A stretch of 64,000 nt of DNA, from assembly GCA_029690005.1 (NCBI GenBank), contig CP121458.1, positions 4,669,872-4,733,871 of the forward strand. Reading direction: 5' to 3'. Positions 11,475 through 19,716 of this stretch are shown piece after piece. Below the pieces are notes generated by a model. It was not told the DNA's origin. It worked only from the letters and a program-made list of their open reading frames with translations, and made no database searches. Made by a program: the position numbers and the translations under genes. Every line of letters begins with the position of its first letter. Within the stretch, counting starts at the first letter, position 1. This DNA comes from Prescottella defluvii. Its GTDB lineage: Bacteria; Actinomycetota; Actinomycetes; Mycobacteriales; Mycobacteriaceae.

Positions 11475-11668
11475 ACCCGAGATGAGCAGAAGGCCGGCAC
11501 ACTCCGCAACGCGCACACAGCGGTTCTGAGCACCCTGGCCGGAGAAAGAACGTCGGACGACCGAACATCACTTTCAGAGGTGCCGGTGTGTTCAGTTTCG
11601 TTGTGTCGCTGCGGTTTCTGGCTGATCTGGCACGTTGCGGAGCATCGTTCGCTGTGGGTACGGTCACC
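11475..11668. other. Non-coding stretch ahead of the riboswitch
   Basis: No credible gene was seen between the ATPase stop and the riboswitch. The promoter that transcribes the riboswitch and the exchanger is expected here; no strong -35/-10 pair stands out. No clear terminator was found after the ATPase, so read-through from the metal operon is possible. Confidence 0.5.
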
Positions 11669-11797
11669 GTCAGCGAAGGGGAGTAGTTCCCACGCGCCAC
11701 CAGTCGGTGGCGAATGCGGATGGTCGACATACTGGCGCCACTGGCGCCCGGTCATCCACCGGACATGTGGTCCGGCGAGCGAGACCTTCGGCCTGAC
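11669..11797 (+). promoter_or_regulatory. yybP-ykoY-type (manganese) riboswitch
   Basis: The outer stem P1 pairs GTCAG plus CGAAGG (11669-11679) with CCTTCG plus CTGAC (11785-11797). Just after it comes the hallmark GGGGAGTAG (11678-11686), then a 7-bp hairpin CGCCACC/GGTGGCG (11695-11712), the conserved-looking GTCGACATACT, a hairpin CCGGAC/GTCCGG (11759-11775), and GCGAGCGAGACC leading back into P1. These are the conserved blocks of yybP-ykoY RNAs as I know them, which sense Mn2+ and control cation transporters. It ends 77 nt before the exchanger start. The assignment is by eye; a covariance-model search (RF00080) would decide. Confidence 0.8.
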
Positions 11798-11810
11798 AAC
11801 AGATGTTGTC
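11795..11810 (+). promoter_or_regulatory. Hairpin overlapping the riboswitch closing stem
   Basis: GACAAC-agat-GTTGTC is a perfect 6-bp inverted repeat that reuses the last three bases of the P1 3' strand. It could be an alternative structure in the expression platform. There is no T-run, so control would more likely be at translation or by Rho than by intrinsic termination. Confidence 0.4.
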
Positions 11811-11874
11811 GACCGAAGACCGCACCCGTTTCTCAGACGAGCCCGCTTCGGTCGCTGACCAGAAGGACCTCGTC

Positions 11875-13155
11875 ATGACCGTCGACACCACGACCGAGTC
11901 GCCTGCTCGCGGGCGTTCCAACCGCGAACCGCTGATCCGGTCGCTGATCCTGACCGCCGCGCTGATCCTGCCGGCACTGATCGTGCGATTCGCGGGCCTG
12001 CACCCGAACCCGGTTCTGGCCCTGGCCATCTACGGTGCCGCGGTCGTCGCGGCGAGCTTCCTGCTCGCATGGGCTGCCGAGGCCGCGCAGATCGATGTCT
12101 CCGGCGGCCTGGCGATCGCCGTCCTCGCACTCATCGCGGTGCTACCCGAGTACGCCGTCGACCTGTACTACGCGTTCACAGCCGGCCACAACCCCGAGTA
12201 CGTGCAGTACGCGGCCGCGAACATGACCGGATCGAACCGTCTGCTGATGGGCATCGGCTGGCCGCTCGTCGTGCTGGTCAGCCTGGCTGTCGCCCGCAAG
12301 GTCACCGGCAAGAAGGTCACGTCCCTCGCGCTCGAGCCGAGCAACCGTGTCGAACTCGGCTTCCTGTTGATCGCCGGCGTTCTCGCGTTCGTCATCCCCG
12401 CCACCGGCCACATCCACCTCGTCCTCGGTGTCGCACTGCTGGCCTGGTTCGGCTTCTACCTCTACAAGCTCACGCGCGGCGACGTCGAAGAGCCCGACCT
12501 GATCGGCACCGCCGCCGCGATCGGCGAGATGCCCGACCGTCCCCGACGCACCACTGTGATCGCACTGTTCGTCGTCGCCGCCGGGGTGATCCTGGCCTGT
12601 GCAGAACCGTTCGCCAACAGCCTGATCGACGCCGGCACCGAACTCGGCATCGACCGATTCCTCCTCGTCCAGTGGCTCGCCCCGCTCGCCTCCGAGGCAC
12701 CCGAGTTCATCATCGCGATCATCTTCGCCAGCCGAGGCAAGGGCACCGCCGCGATCGCAACCCTGATCTCGTCGAAGGTCAACCAGTGGACGCTGTTGAT
12801 CGGCTCGCTGCCGATCGCCTACATGGCCGGCGGTGGCGGGATGTCACTGGCCCTCGACGGCCGCCAGATCGAAGAAGTCCTGCTCACCGCCACGCAGACC
12901 ATGATGGGCGTCGCGCTGATCCTCGCGCTGCGGTTCGGCCGCTACTCCGCGTGGGCCCTGACGGCGCTGTTCCTCGTCCAGTTCCCGATCACCTCGACCC
13001 ACGGCCGCCTCATCCTCTGCGCCGTGTACGCCGTCATCGCTGTTGCCGCACTGATCGTCAACCGCAAACACCTGCTGCCGGCCCTGCGTGCCCCGTTCGT
13101 CGACCAGGCCACCATTCACGGAGGACCGCTTCACGCCGACGATCGACTCGGCTGA
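11875..13155 (+). CDS. Cation/Ca2+ exchanger (CaCA) family membrane antiporter
   Basis: A 426-residue, multi-helix membrane protein from ATG 11875 (MTVDTTTESPARG), preceded by AAGGA; an in-frame ATG at 11803 lies too close to the riboswitch to be likely. Two alpha-repeat signatures of the Na+/Ca2+ exchanger superfamily are visible in inverted arrangement: VLPEYAVDLYYA around residue 90 and SEAPEFIIAII around residue 280, each with the acidic residue that coordinates the cation. It probably exchanges a divalent cation for H+ or Na+. The Mn2+-type riboswitch upstream suggests Mn2+ efflux, which is inference. The frame is intact. Confidence 0.82.
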   Translation: MTVDTTTESPARGRSNREPLIRSLILTAALILPALIVRFAGLHPNPVLALAIYGAAVVAASFLLAWAAEAAQIDVSGGLAIAVLALIAVLPEYAVDLYYAFTAGHNPEYVQYAAANMTGSNRLLMGIGWPLVVLVSLAVARKVTGKKVTSLALEPSNRVELGFLLIAGVLAFVIPATGHIHLVLGVALLAWFGFYLYKLTRGDVEEPDLIGTAAAIGEMPDRPRRTTVIALFVVAAGVILACAEPFANSLIDAGTELGIDRFLLVQWLAPLASEAPEFIIAIIFASRGKGTAAIATLISSKVNQWTLLIGSLPIAYMAGGGGMSLALDGRQIEEVLLTATQTMMGVALILALRFGRYSAWALTALFLVQFPITSTHGRLILCAVYAVIAVAALIVNRKHLLPALRAPFVDQATIHGGPLHADDRLG

Positions 13156-13205
13156 GATCTAGGCGCGGGAGATCGCCGGGCCGCCCGCGAGCGGCGCGAA
13201 CCGAC

Positions 13206-14174
13206 CTAGGTGCGAAGCAGTTCCGCCTTGCGAGCCGGGGACGCGAACGACGCCTCTATCGAGTTGCGCGCGAGCAGGTCCACCTCGCTGTCGGTGAGGC
13301 CGAGCCCATCCCTCAGTTGCGCGAAGTTCTCACCGAGGTCCCCGCCGAAGTACGCCGGGTCGTCGGAATTGACGGTCACGCGCAGTCCGGCGCGCAGCAT
13401 CGTGCGCAGCGGGTGCTCGTCCATCGAATCCACCACGCGCAGACGCACGTTCGACAGCGGGCACACCGTCAGCGGAATCTCCTCGTCCACCAGACGGTCC
13501 ACCAGCGCCGGGTCCTCGAGGCACCGGACGCCGTGGTCGATCCGCTCGGCACCGAGGAGATCGAGTGCCTGCCAGATGTATTCGGGCGGCCCCTCCTCGC
13601 CGGCATGCGCGACGACGTGCAGCCCCTCCGCCCGGGCCCGCGCGAACACGTCCTCGAACAGCGTCGGCGGGTATCCCACCTCCGCCGAATCGAGGCCGAC
13701 GCCGATGATCGGCGCCTGCAGCCGCAGCATCTCCGCGAGCACCTCCTCCGCGTCGTGCACCGGCTCGTCCCGGAGGAACGAGGCGATCAGCCCGCTGCTC
13801 ACGTCGAACTCGCGCTCGCTCGCCGCGAGCGCGTCGAGGATGCCGTCGAGCACCACCTGCAACGGCACGCCCCGCGAGACGTGCGCCTGCGGATCGAAGA
13901 AGATCTCGGCGTGCCGCACCCCCGCGGCCGCAGCCCGTCGGAGGTAGTCGCGGGTGAGGTCGGCGAAGTCCTCCTCGGTCCGCAGCACCGCCATGTTCGC
14001 GTAGTACAGGTCGAGGAACGACTGCAGATCGGTGAACTCGTAACGGGATTCGAGATCCGCGAGACCGCTGTACGGAAGGTGCATCCGATTGCGTTCGGCC
14101 AGCGCGAAGATCAGCTCCGGTCCGAGCGCACCCTCGATGTGCATGTGCAGCTCCGCAAACGGTGTCGCGGTCAT
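13206..14174 (-). CDS. Adenine/adenosine deaminase (metal-dependent amidohydrolase)
   Basis: A 322-residue enzyme, MTATPFAELHMHIEGALG. Zinc ligands are visible as HMH near residue 10, HAGEEGPP, and SDDPAYFGG near the end; ERIDHGVRC provides the catalytic His. The SDDPAYFGG motif and LTVCPLSNVRLRV resemble adenine deaminases of the ADE/AAH1 branch more than classical adenosine deaminase, so adenine to hypoxanthine is the first guess. It acts in cytoplasmic purine salvage. It starts only 4 bp after the stop of the enoyl-CoA hydratase gene and is presumably the last gene of that operon, an unusual partner for lipid genes. Confidence 0.82.
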   Translation of the reverse strand: MTATPFAELHMHIEGALGPELIFALAERNRMHLPYSGLADLESRYEFTDLQSFLDLYYANMAVLRTEEDFADLTRDYLRRAAAAGVRHAEIFFDPQAHVSRGVPLQVVLDGILDALAASEREFDVSSGLIASFLRDEPVHDAEEVLAEMLRLQAPIIGVGLDSAEVGYPPTLFEDVFARARAEGLHVVAHAGEEGPPEYIWQALDLLGAERIDHGVRCLEDPALVDRLVDEEIPLTVCPLSNVRLRVVDSMDEHPLRTMLRAGLRVTVNSDDPAYFGGDLGENFAQLRDGLGLTDSEVDLLARNSIEASFASPARKAELLRT

Positions 14175-14178
14175 GTCG

Positions 14179-14939
14179 TCAGCGTCCCTTCCATACCGGC
14201 GCGCGCTTCTCTGCGAACGCGGTCGCACCCTCGCGCGCATCCTCCGAGCCGAACACCGGTCCGATTATCTCGAGCTGACGAGCGAAGGCCTCGTCGTCGG
14301 CCCATTGCCCGGACTGGACGATAACCTCTTTGGTCTTCGCGACCGCCAGCGGCCCGTTGGCCGTGATGCGCTCGGCCAGTGCGAGCGCGCCGGCGAGCGC
14401 CCCGCCCGGCTCGGTGAGCGTGTTGACGAACCCGTACGCCGCGGCCTCCTCCGCCGTGAACGCGTCGCCGGTCAGGGCGTACTCCATCGCCTTCTGGTAG
14501 GGGATCCGACGGGGCAGCCTCAGCAGGCCGCCGGCACCGGCCGCGAGCCCGCGCTTGACCTCGGGGATCCCGAACTTCGCCTCGCGCGACGCCACGACCA
14601 GGTCCGTGGCGAGGACCAGTTCGGTGCCACCGGCGAGGGCGTAGCCCTCGACCGCCGCGATGATCGGCTTGCGCGGCGGCGCCTCCGTGAAACCCAGCCC
14701 CTTGCCGGGCACCACGACGTTCTCCCCCGCCACGAACGCTTTGAGGTCCATTCCCGCGCAGAAGTTCCACCCGCCCCGGTGAGGACCGCGAGCGACAGCC
14801 CGGCGTCGTCGTCCAGCTCGTCGACGGCGGCGGCGAGCCCGCGACTCACCGCACCGTTGATCGCGTTGCGCGCCTCCGGGCGGTTGATCGTGATCACCAG
14901 CACGCGGTCACGCCGTTCGAGAAGAACCTCATCAGACAT
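14179..14939 (-). CDS. Enoyl-CoA hydratase/isomerase (EchA family)
   Basis: Starts MSDEVLLERRDRVLVITINRPEARNAI. The oxyanion-hole region APPRKPIIAAVEGYALAGGTEL and the second active-site region FGIPEVKRGLAAGAGGLLRLPRRI are typical of the crotonase fold, with acidic residues in place to hydrate trans-2-enoyl-CoA. Total length of about 253 codons is normal. The start overlaps the 3' end of the acyl-CoA synthetase gene by 8 bp, so the two are translationally coupled. One shift lies near 14757. The role is fatty-acid or aromatic-acid beta-oxidation; substrate unknown. Confidence 0.85.
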
Positions 14940-16452
14940 CGACACGTCCCTTCGTCGTGGTGGAACAAGCATCCTCGAGCCACCAGCGGACCGACCGTCG
15001 GTCGATTCGTCCGGTGGCACCCCGTGGCAACACCGCCGCGCTGGCACACAGCCGACGCGGCAGCCGGTGCCCTAGCGGTGCGTCGAGGAAATCACGGACC
15101 GCATCGAGCCGCAGCTCGGTGCCCGGTTCCGGCACGACGACCACGCCGAGATCGGGCCCGCGTGGGGTCATCACCCCTACCGCGACTGCCTCCTCCACGC
15201 CCGGACAGTCGAGCAGCGCGTCCTCGATCTCGCGGCTGTAGACGACGCCGCGGGGAATCTCGACCGCGTCGGCGGCGCGGCCGACGAAGCGGAAGTCGCC
15301 GCTCGGGCCGATCCGGACGACGTCCCCGGTGTGGAGCCAGCCACCGGCGGTGGTGCGGGCCGTTCCCTCGGGATCGCCCCAGTACCCGCGCATCACGCTC
15401 GGTCCGCGGCACCACAGCTCCCCCACCCCCGCATCGACCTCGGGACCGGAGACGGCGAACTCCATTCCGCCGTGCGGTAGTTCGAGCCGACCCGACGCCG
15501 GACCCGTCCGCAGGACCATGCCGGCTCCCCCGGTCTCGGTCATCCCCCAGCCCGAGACGATCTCGGCCGCCGGGAACCGTCGGTGCAGCCGGTCCGCCGT
15601 CGCGGCCGAGACCAGTTCGTCGTCGAGCGCGAGGGACCGCAACGATCCGGAGCCGGCGGCCGACGCACGAGCCAGGTCGCGGCACAACCGCGCTTGAGCC
15701 GAAATCCGTTCGACGCCTTCCACATCGATCGCGCGCTGCAGGCTACCGGCGTCGAACTCGGCCGCCAGGACCACGGCGCCGCCGGACACCAGGGTGGGCA
15801 GCAACTGCAGCACGCACGCCGCCGCGGAGCTCAGTGGCAGCGCGATGGCGTGCCGGACCCCGTCCGTATCGGTACCCCACGACCGGACCACCGCCTCGAT
15901 CGTGGAGAGCACGTTCTCGTGACAGAGTTCGACACCCTTGGGTGGCCCCGTGGTGCCGCCGGTGTAGAAGAGAAGGGCCGAATCGCTCAGTGCCGCACCG
16001 TCGTCGATGAACGGTGTCCCGGTGGGCAGCTCCCCGTCGAGCAGAGGCTCGCTGCCGCTGTCCGCGACGATGTGCCGCACCATCGCGTCCGGGTACCCGG
16101 GATGGACCGGGACCGGCACACCGCCCGCGAGCAAAACGCCGAGGAAGGCCTGCACCCATCGCGCACCGTTCGGGAGTCGGATCGCGACGCGGTCGCCGAT
16201 CCCGACGCCCCGATCGAGCAGGCCCCCCGCGGCCCGGGACGCCGACGTCCACAACTGTGCGTACGTCAGGCGCGCACCGGTGGCGGTGTCGACGACCGCC
16301 TCGCAGCCCGCGTAACGGTGCGCCGCGACGTCGAGGAGTTCGGTGAGACACGACGAAAGACCCGAGTAGTGCAGCAGACCGTCGGCGCAGCGCACCATCC
16401 GATCGTCGACGGATCGATCGATCGGGACGGGGTACTCGAGCAGCGAAGCCAT
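14932..16452 (-). CDS. AMP-forming acyl-CoA synthetase
   Basis: 506 residues from ATG 16452 (MASLLEYPVPIDRSVDDRM), chosen because GGAGG lies 5 nt upstream; an earlier GTG is in frame. The AMP-binding P-loop reads SALLFYTGGTTGPPKGVEL, followed by GWGMTETGGAG and the hinge region WLHTGDVVRIGPSGDFRFVGRAADAVEIPRG. The C-terminal Lys region is divergent (LPRGATGRIDRRSVRWWL). It activates a carboxylic acid to acyl-AMP and acyl-CoA in the cytoplasm, feeding the overlapping enoyl-CoA hydratase. Family members act on benzoate, coumarate or medium-chain acids; no specificity can be read. Confidence 0.83.
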   Translation of the reverse strand: MASLLEYPVPIDRSVDDRMVRCADGLLHYSGLSSCLTELLDVAAHRYAGCEAVVDTATGARLTYAQLWTSASRAAGGLLDRGVGIGDRVAIRLPNGARWVQAFLGVLLAGGVPVPVHPGYPDAMVRHIVADSGSEPLLDGELPTGTPFIDDGAALSDSALLFYTGGTTGPPKGVELCHENVLSTIEAVVRSWGTDTDGVRHAIALPLSSAAACVLQLLPTLVSGGAVVLAAEFDAGSLQRAIDVEGVERISAQARLCRDLARASAAGSGSLRSLALDDELVSAATADRLHRRFPAAEIVSGWGMTETGGAGMVLRTGPASGRLELPHGGMEFAVSGPEVDAGVGELWCRGPSVMRGYWGDPEGTARTTAGGWLHTGDVVRIGPSGDFRFVGRAADAVEIPRGVVYSREIEDALLDCPGVEEAVAVGVMTPRGPDLGVVVVPEPGTELRLDAVRDFLDAPLGHRLPRRLCASAAVLPRGATGRIDRRSVRWWLEDACSTTTKGRVDV

Positions 16453-16536
16453 AGCCACCTCCACCGAGTCGGTTTGGCCCCGACGATATGACCCCCATCA
16501 CACCGGCGCGGGACGAACCGCGCGGTCCGCGCGCCG

Positions 16537-17346
16537 TCACTTCCCGGTGTACGTCGCGTGCCCGGGTCCGACGTCGAGGAAGGAGCTCACCGCACCCCGC
16601 AGGTCGTCGGTGCCGAACAGTGCGCCCGACACCCGCGGAGTGACCGAGTCCGCGTGCGCGACACCGCCCGACCGCCACGCCTCGACGATCTGTTTGGTCG
16701 CCGCGTGCGCCCGCGTCGGCCCTTCCGCGAGTTTCGCGACGAGAGCCCGCGCGTCGGCGTCGACGTCCTCGGACACGTAGTTGACGACACCCCAGTCGCG
16801 CAGGGTCGCGGCGTCGTACAGATCCGCGGTCATCACCAGTTCACGGGCCCGCCCGGAACCCGCTCGTTCCGCGAGGCGCTGCGGGCCGCCCATCGAGGGC
16901 GTCAGCCCGACGACGGTCTCGACGAGGCCGAACCGGGCCTTGGGCGCCGCGACGACGAGGTCGCACGCGAGCGCGATCTCGAATGCCGCGGTGAGCGTCA
17001 GTCCGTGCGCCGCGAACACGACCGGACATGGCAACGCCTCGAGCGGGTGGCAGATCCGCGCGAACAACGACTCCCACAGCGCGGCCCCCTGGTCCGGGGT
17101 CAGGCCGTCGAACACGTGGACGTCGACCCCACCGGAGACGACCTTGCCCTCGGCTCGCACCAGAACCGCGCGCGGCGGTCGCGCGGTCAGGGCGGCGACG
17201 TCGGCGGTGACGGCGTCGAACATGGCGCTGTCGAACAGGTTCAGTGGCCCGTGGTCGAGCGTGAGGATCACGATCTCGGCACCGGCTCCGGTGGTCGAGC
17301 GTTCGAGCCGGGTCGGCCCCGAGGGCACGGAGGATTCTGCTGCCAT
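16537..17346 (-). CDS. Enoyl-CoA hydratase/isomerase family protein (second paralogue)
   Basis: 269 residues from MAAESSVPSGPTRLERST. The crotonase fold is visible in LDHGPLNLFDSAMFDAV, EGKVVSGGVDVHVFDG, and ALPCPVVFAAHGLTLTAAFEIALACDLVVAA, followed by FGLVETVVGLTPSMGG. The Glu in VETVVG is at the usual second catalytic position; the first (AHGLTLTAAFE) is less regular, so isomerase or another crotonase activity is possible. It is upstream of and co-directional with the acyl-CoA synthetase with an 84-bp gap and probably belongs to the same catabolic cluster. The frame is intact. Confidence 0.82.
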   Translation of the reverse strand: MAAESSVPSGPTRLERSTTGAGAEIVILTLDHGPLNLFDSAMFDAVTADVAALTARPPRAVLVRAEGKVVSGGVDVHVFDGLTPDQGAALWESLFARICHPLEALPCPVVFAAHGLTLTAAFEIALACDLVVAAPKARFGLVETVVGLTPSMGGPQRLAERAGSGRARELVMTADLYDAATLRDWGVVNYVSEDVDADARALVAKLAEGPTRAHAATKQIVEAWRSGGVAHADSVTPRVSGALFGTDDLRGAVSSFLDVGPGHATYTGK

Positions 17347-17403
17347 GGCGACAGCGTGCCACAACCGGCTCCGGACCGGGCTGGACGACGGCGCCCGCTA
17401 AGT

Positions 17404-17415
17404 TACTCGCGAGTA
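17404..17415. promoter_or_regulatory. Palindrome TACTCGCGAGTA
   Basis: A perfect 12-bp palindrome, 58 bp upstream of the minus-strand enoyl-CoA hydratase start and 300 bp upstream of clpP. Position suits an operator of a TetR- or MarR-type regulator of the lipid operon; no regulator can be named. Confidence 0.35.
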
Positions 17416-17646
17416 TGCTCGCTCGCGACGAGTGAAGCCCCACCGGAGGCAGGCTTCTCTGCACTACGCAAGCGATTCGCGCGCACCTGACGAAAGTGCA
17501 TCGCCAGTGTGGGGTCCCAGAGAGACGGGGCGCTTCCTGAACCCCTTCAGACGCCGCGCGCAACACGCTCAGCGCACGATTGATTCCACTCACGCCTGTC
17601 CGATGTGCGAAATTCGCGCGACTGGCGTCCGCGACAAGGGCGGTTT

Positions 17647-17657
17647 CGCTGTAGGCG
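17647..17657 (+). promoter_or_regulatory. Candidate ClgR box upstream of clpP
   Basis: TTTCGC-TGTAG-GCGGAT fits the CGC-5N-GCG core recognised by actinobacterial ClgR regulators of clp genes. It lies 59 bp before the clpP start. Assignment is by resemblance. Confidence 0.5.
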
Positions 17658-17660
17658 GAT

Positions 17661-17673
17661 CTGCTCACAGCAG
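17661..17673 (+). promoter_or_regulatory. Candidate PopR-like operator upstream of clpP
   Basis: CTGCT-cac-AGCAG is a 5-bp inverted repeat with a 3-bp spacer. It shares spacing and core with the Streptomyces PopR box (TCTGCC-3N-GGCAGA) that controls clpP3 clpP4. It abuts the ClgR-like box and lies 43 bp before the clpP start. Confidence 0.45.
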
Positions 17674-17716
17674 CGTGGCATTGCCTACCAAGTTCGTTGC
17701 GTCAGAGGGTGGGGTC

Positions 17717-18340
17717 ATGTCTGAGAACGCGTTCGATCCCACCGCGGTGCTGGACCGCGATCTGAACCAGCGGCTGTTCGCGCAGCGCATGATCCTGCTC
17801 GGCGATGCGCTCGAGCAGGCCAACACCAACCGCATCTGCACTGCCCTGCTCGTGTTGGCTGCCGAGGACCCGGAGTCGGACATCGCGCTGGTGATCAACT
17901 CGCCCGGCGGCTCGGTGCCCGGCATGCTGGCGATCCGTGATTGCATGCGCGCTGTGCCCAACGACATCACTACCGTGAACCTCGGGATGGCCTACAGTGC
18001 CGGCCAGTTCCTGTTGTCGGCGGGGACCCGCGGCAAGCGGGTAGCACTTCCACACGCAAAGGTGCTGCTGCACCAGGGATCCGGCGGTGTGGGCGGGTCG
18101 GCCCCGGATGTAGCAATTCAGGCTGCCGACATCCGCCACACCCGCGACACCGTCCTCGCCTGCATCGCCGAGGACACCGGCCGACCCCTCGACGAAATTA
18201 CTGAAGACTCGGTACGGGACCGCTGGTTCACCGCGGAGGAGGCCCGCGACTACGGCTTCATCGACCGGATCGCGACCTCGCTCGACGACGTGATCCCACG
18301 ACGGCTCCCGCGCGCGTTCGGTCTGGGGGTGGCCAGGTGA
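17717..18340 (+). CDS. clpP: ATP-dependent Clp protease proteolytic subunit (active type)
   Basis: 207 residues from MSENAFDPTAVLDRDLNQRL. The catalytic triad is complete: Ser in GMAYSAGQFLLSAGT, His in LPHAKVLLHQ, and Asp in SVRDRWFTAEEARDYGFID. ALVINSPGGSVPGMLAI is the usual strand around the oxyanion hole. It forms the cytoplasmic barrel protease that degrades substrates fed by Clp ATPases. The stop overlaps the start of the next gene (GTGA, 18337-18340). Actinobacteria carry a housekeeping clpP1P2 pair elsewhere next to clpX; this isolated pair without clpX resembles the extra clpP3P4 operon. The 370-bp upstream region holds operator-like repeats. Confidence 0.9.
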   Translation: MSENAFDPTAVLDRDLNQRLFAQRMILLGDALEQANTNRICTALLVLAAEDPESDIALVINSPGGSVPGMLAIRDCMRAVPNDITTVNLGMAYSAGQFLLSAGTRGKRVALPHAKVLLHQGSGGVGGSAPDVAIQAADIRHTRDTVLACIAEDTGRPLDEITEDSVRDRWFTAEEARDYGFIDRIATSLDDVIPRRLPRAFGLGVAR

Positions 18341-18935
18341 GCACCTACACGATCCCGTACGTCACGCTGTCGACCTCGGCCGGCGACCGCACCATCGACA
18401 TCTACAGCCGCCTGCTCGCCGATCGGATCGTCTACCTGGGCACCGCCGTAGACCAGGGCGTCGCGAACGCGATCATCGCGCAGCTGCTCCACCTCGAGAA
18501 CGACAGCCCGGACCGGCCGATCGCGCTCTACATCAACTCGCCCGGAGGCGCGATCCCCTCGGTGCTGGCCCTGTACGACGCGATGCAGTTCGTGCGCGCC
18601 CCGATCGAGACCACCTGTGTGGGCGAGGCGGTGGGCAGCGTGGCGCTGCTGCTGGCCGGCGGCACCCGGGCCGGCGGGCGATACTGCAGCACGGTCGGGT
18701 CGTGCTGCACCCGCCGATGACCGAGGGCGGCCGCGCTCCCATCCCGGACCTCGTGATCGAGGCCGAGGAGATCGAACGCGTGCGCAGACTGCAGGAGCAG
18801 ATCCTCGCAGCCCGCACCGGCCGCGACGCCGATCAGGTGCGCCGTGACATCGAGCGGCAGCTGGTCCTCACGCCCGACGCGGCGATCGGGTACGGCATCG
18901 TCGACACCGTCATCGGCAACCGCTCCGTTCCCTGA
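18337..18935 (+). CDS. ClpP-like subunit lacking catalytic Ser and Asp (ClpR-like)
   Basis: A ClpP fold is obvious (IALYINSPGGAIPSVLALYDAMQF). At the nucleophile position, however, CVGEAVGSVALLLAGG has Gly where ClpP has Ser (CVGxAASMG); a Ser follows one place later. The region of the catalytic Asp reads RRDIERQLVLTPDAAIGYGIVD, with Gln in place of Asp. The His is present (VVLHPPMTEGG). It is therefore probably inactive and forms mixed rings with the ClpP encoded just upstream, as ClpR does in cyanobacteria and plastids. One shift lies near 18700, between Ser and His positions and outside the altered motifs. Confidence 0.8.
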
Positions 18936-18995
18936 CTGCGGGGCCATGAGCATGCCAGCGTGTGTTGGACAAGCGGCCGGTACGGGCCGGTGCGT

Positions 18996-19513
18996 TCAGG
19001 CGGCCAGAAGCACCGGCCCGGCCGCTGTCCGGTGTCCTCCGGCAAAGCTCGCCGCAGCGCTCAGCGGCAGAACCGGGGCAAGGCGGTATGCCCGCCGCGC
19101 CAACCCCTCGACACTCGTCCCCAGAGCGCCGGCAACCGCGGCGAGCACTTCAGACGACGGGTCCTTCATCCCTCGCTCGATCTCCGACAAATACTGCGGC
19201 GACACCCCGGCCCGTGAGGCGACGTCCGTCAAGCGCTCCGCGTGGTCGGTGCGGATCTGCCGGATCTGCTCACCGACGACCTCCCGCCACAGCCGCTGCG
19301 GCTCGCCCACGGCGTCCGGCGCCGGCTTGTTCGGCTCGTCGAGACCGAGTGCAGTCGACGAGTTCCCGCGTGTGTTATTGCGAACGCCCGGCCCCGACGC
19401 CGCATTCGGGGCCGTCGGGCTCGCGTCCGTCCTCTCGACACGATCAGGGACTTTTCCTCGATCCGGGCTCCGTCCTTGTGGCGGAAACTCCCCTCGGTGA
19501 TCACGACGACCAT
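18996..19513 (-). CDS. XRE-family regulator of the ClgR/PopR type with C-terminal LAA
   Basis: The C-terminal half is a ClgR/PopR-like domain: LWREVVGEQIRQIRTDHAER, LTDVASRAGVSPQYLSEIERG and MKDPSSEVLAAVAGALGTSV. These regulators activate clp genes and are themselves Clp substrates through C-terminal alanines; this protein ends in PVLLAA. It converges on the clpP pair. The HTH part is secure from GTG 19310 onward (104 residues). Coding-like sequence continues upstream to ATG 19513 (MVVVITEGSFRHKDG), but in another phase, with the change near 19430, so the full start is uncertain and a frameshift is assumed. Confidence 0.72.
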
Positions 19514-19716
19514 GACCGTAGGCTACCTGCGCCCGTCCATCCGGACAGCACAATGGCCGCCACGATATCGGCTCGTAGATCATGACAAGTTCGGACATGT
19601 ACGACCGGAAGTAGCGCCATCTCGATCCGGAACCTACAGCGGCCGCATGATGCGGCTCCGTCGAAGCAAGTCCTCCGCAATTCGCAAGGATCGAAGTGAC
19701 GTTCGGTGTGGTCGGG
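19514..19716. other. Non-coding stretch between regulator and recombinase remnant
   Basis: No gene was seen. An 8-bp inverted repeat GTGGTCGG/CCGACCAC (19708-19715 with 19725-19732) lies at the end of the recombinase remnant and may be its terminator or part of the old element end. The rest should hold the regulator promoter. Confidence 0.45.

Larger units (their letters stand above)
17347..17716. promoter_or_regulatory. Regulatory region between enoyl-CoA hydratase and clpP
   Basis: This 370-bp gap has no credible gene. It holds divergent promoters and at least three symmetric elements: the 12-bp perfect palindrome TACTCGCGAGTA (17404-17415), a ClgR-like box and a CTGCT/AGCAG repeat close to clpP (separate entries). 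Confidence 0.55.

Noticed and set aside
12069..14324. A 751-residue plus-strand frame spanning the exchanger and the deaminase
   Set aside because: It crosses two real genes in the wrong phase and consists mostly of Arg and Pro.
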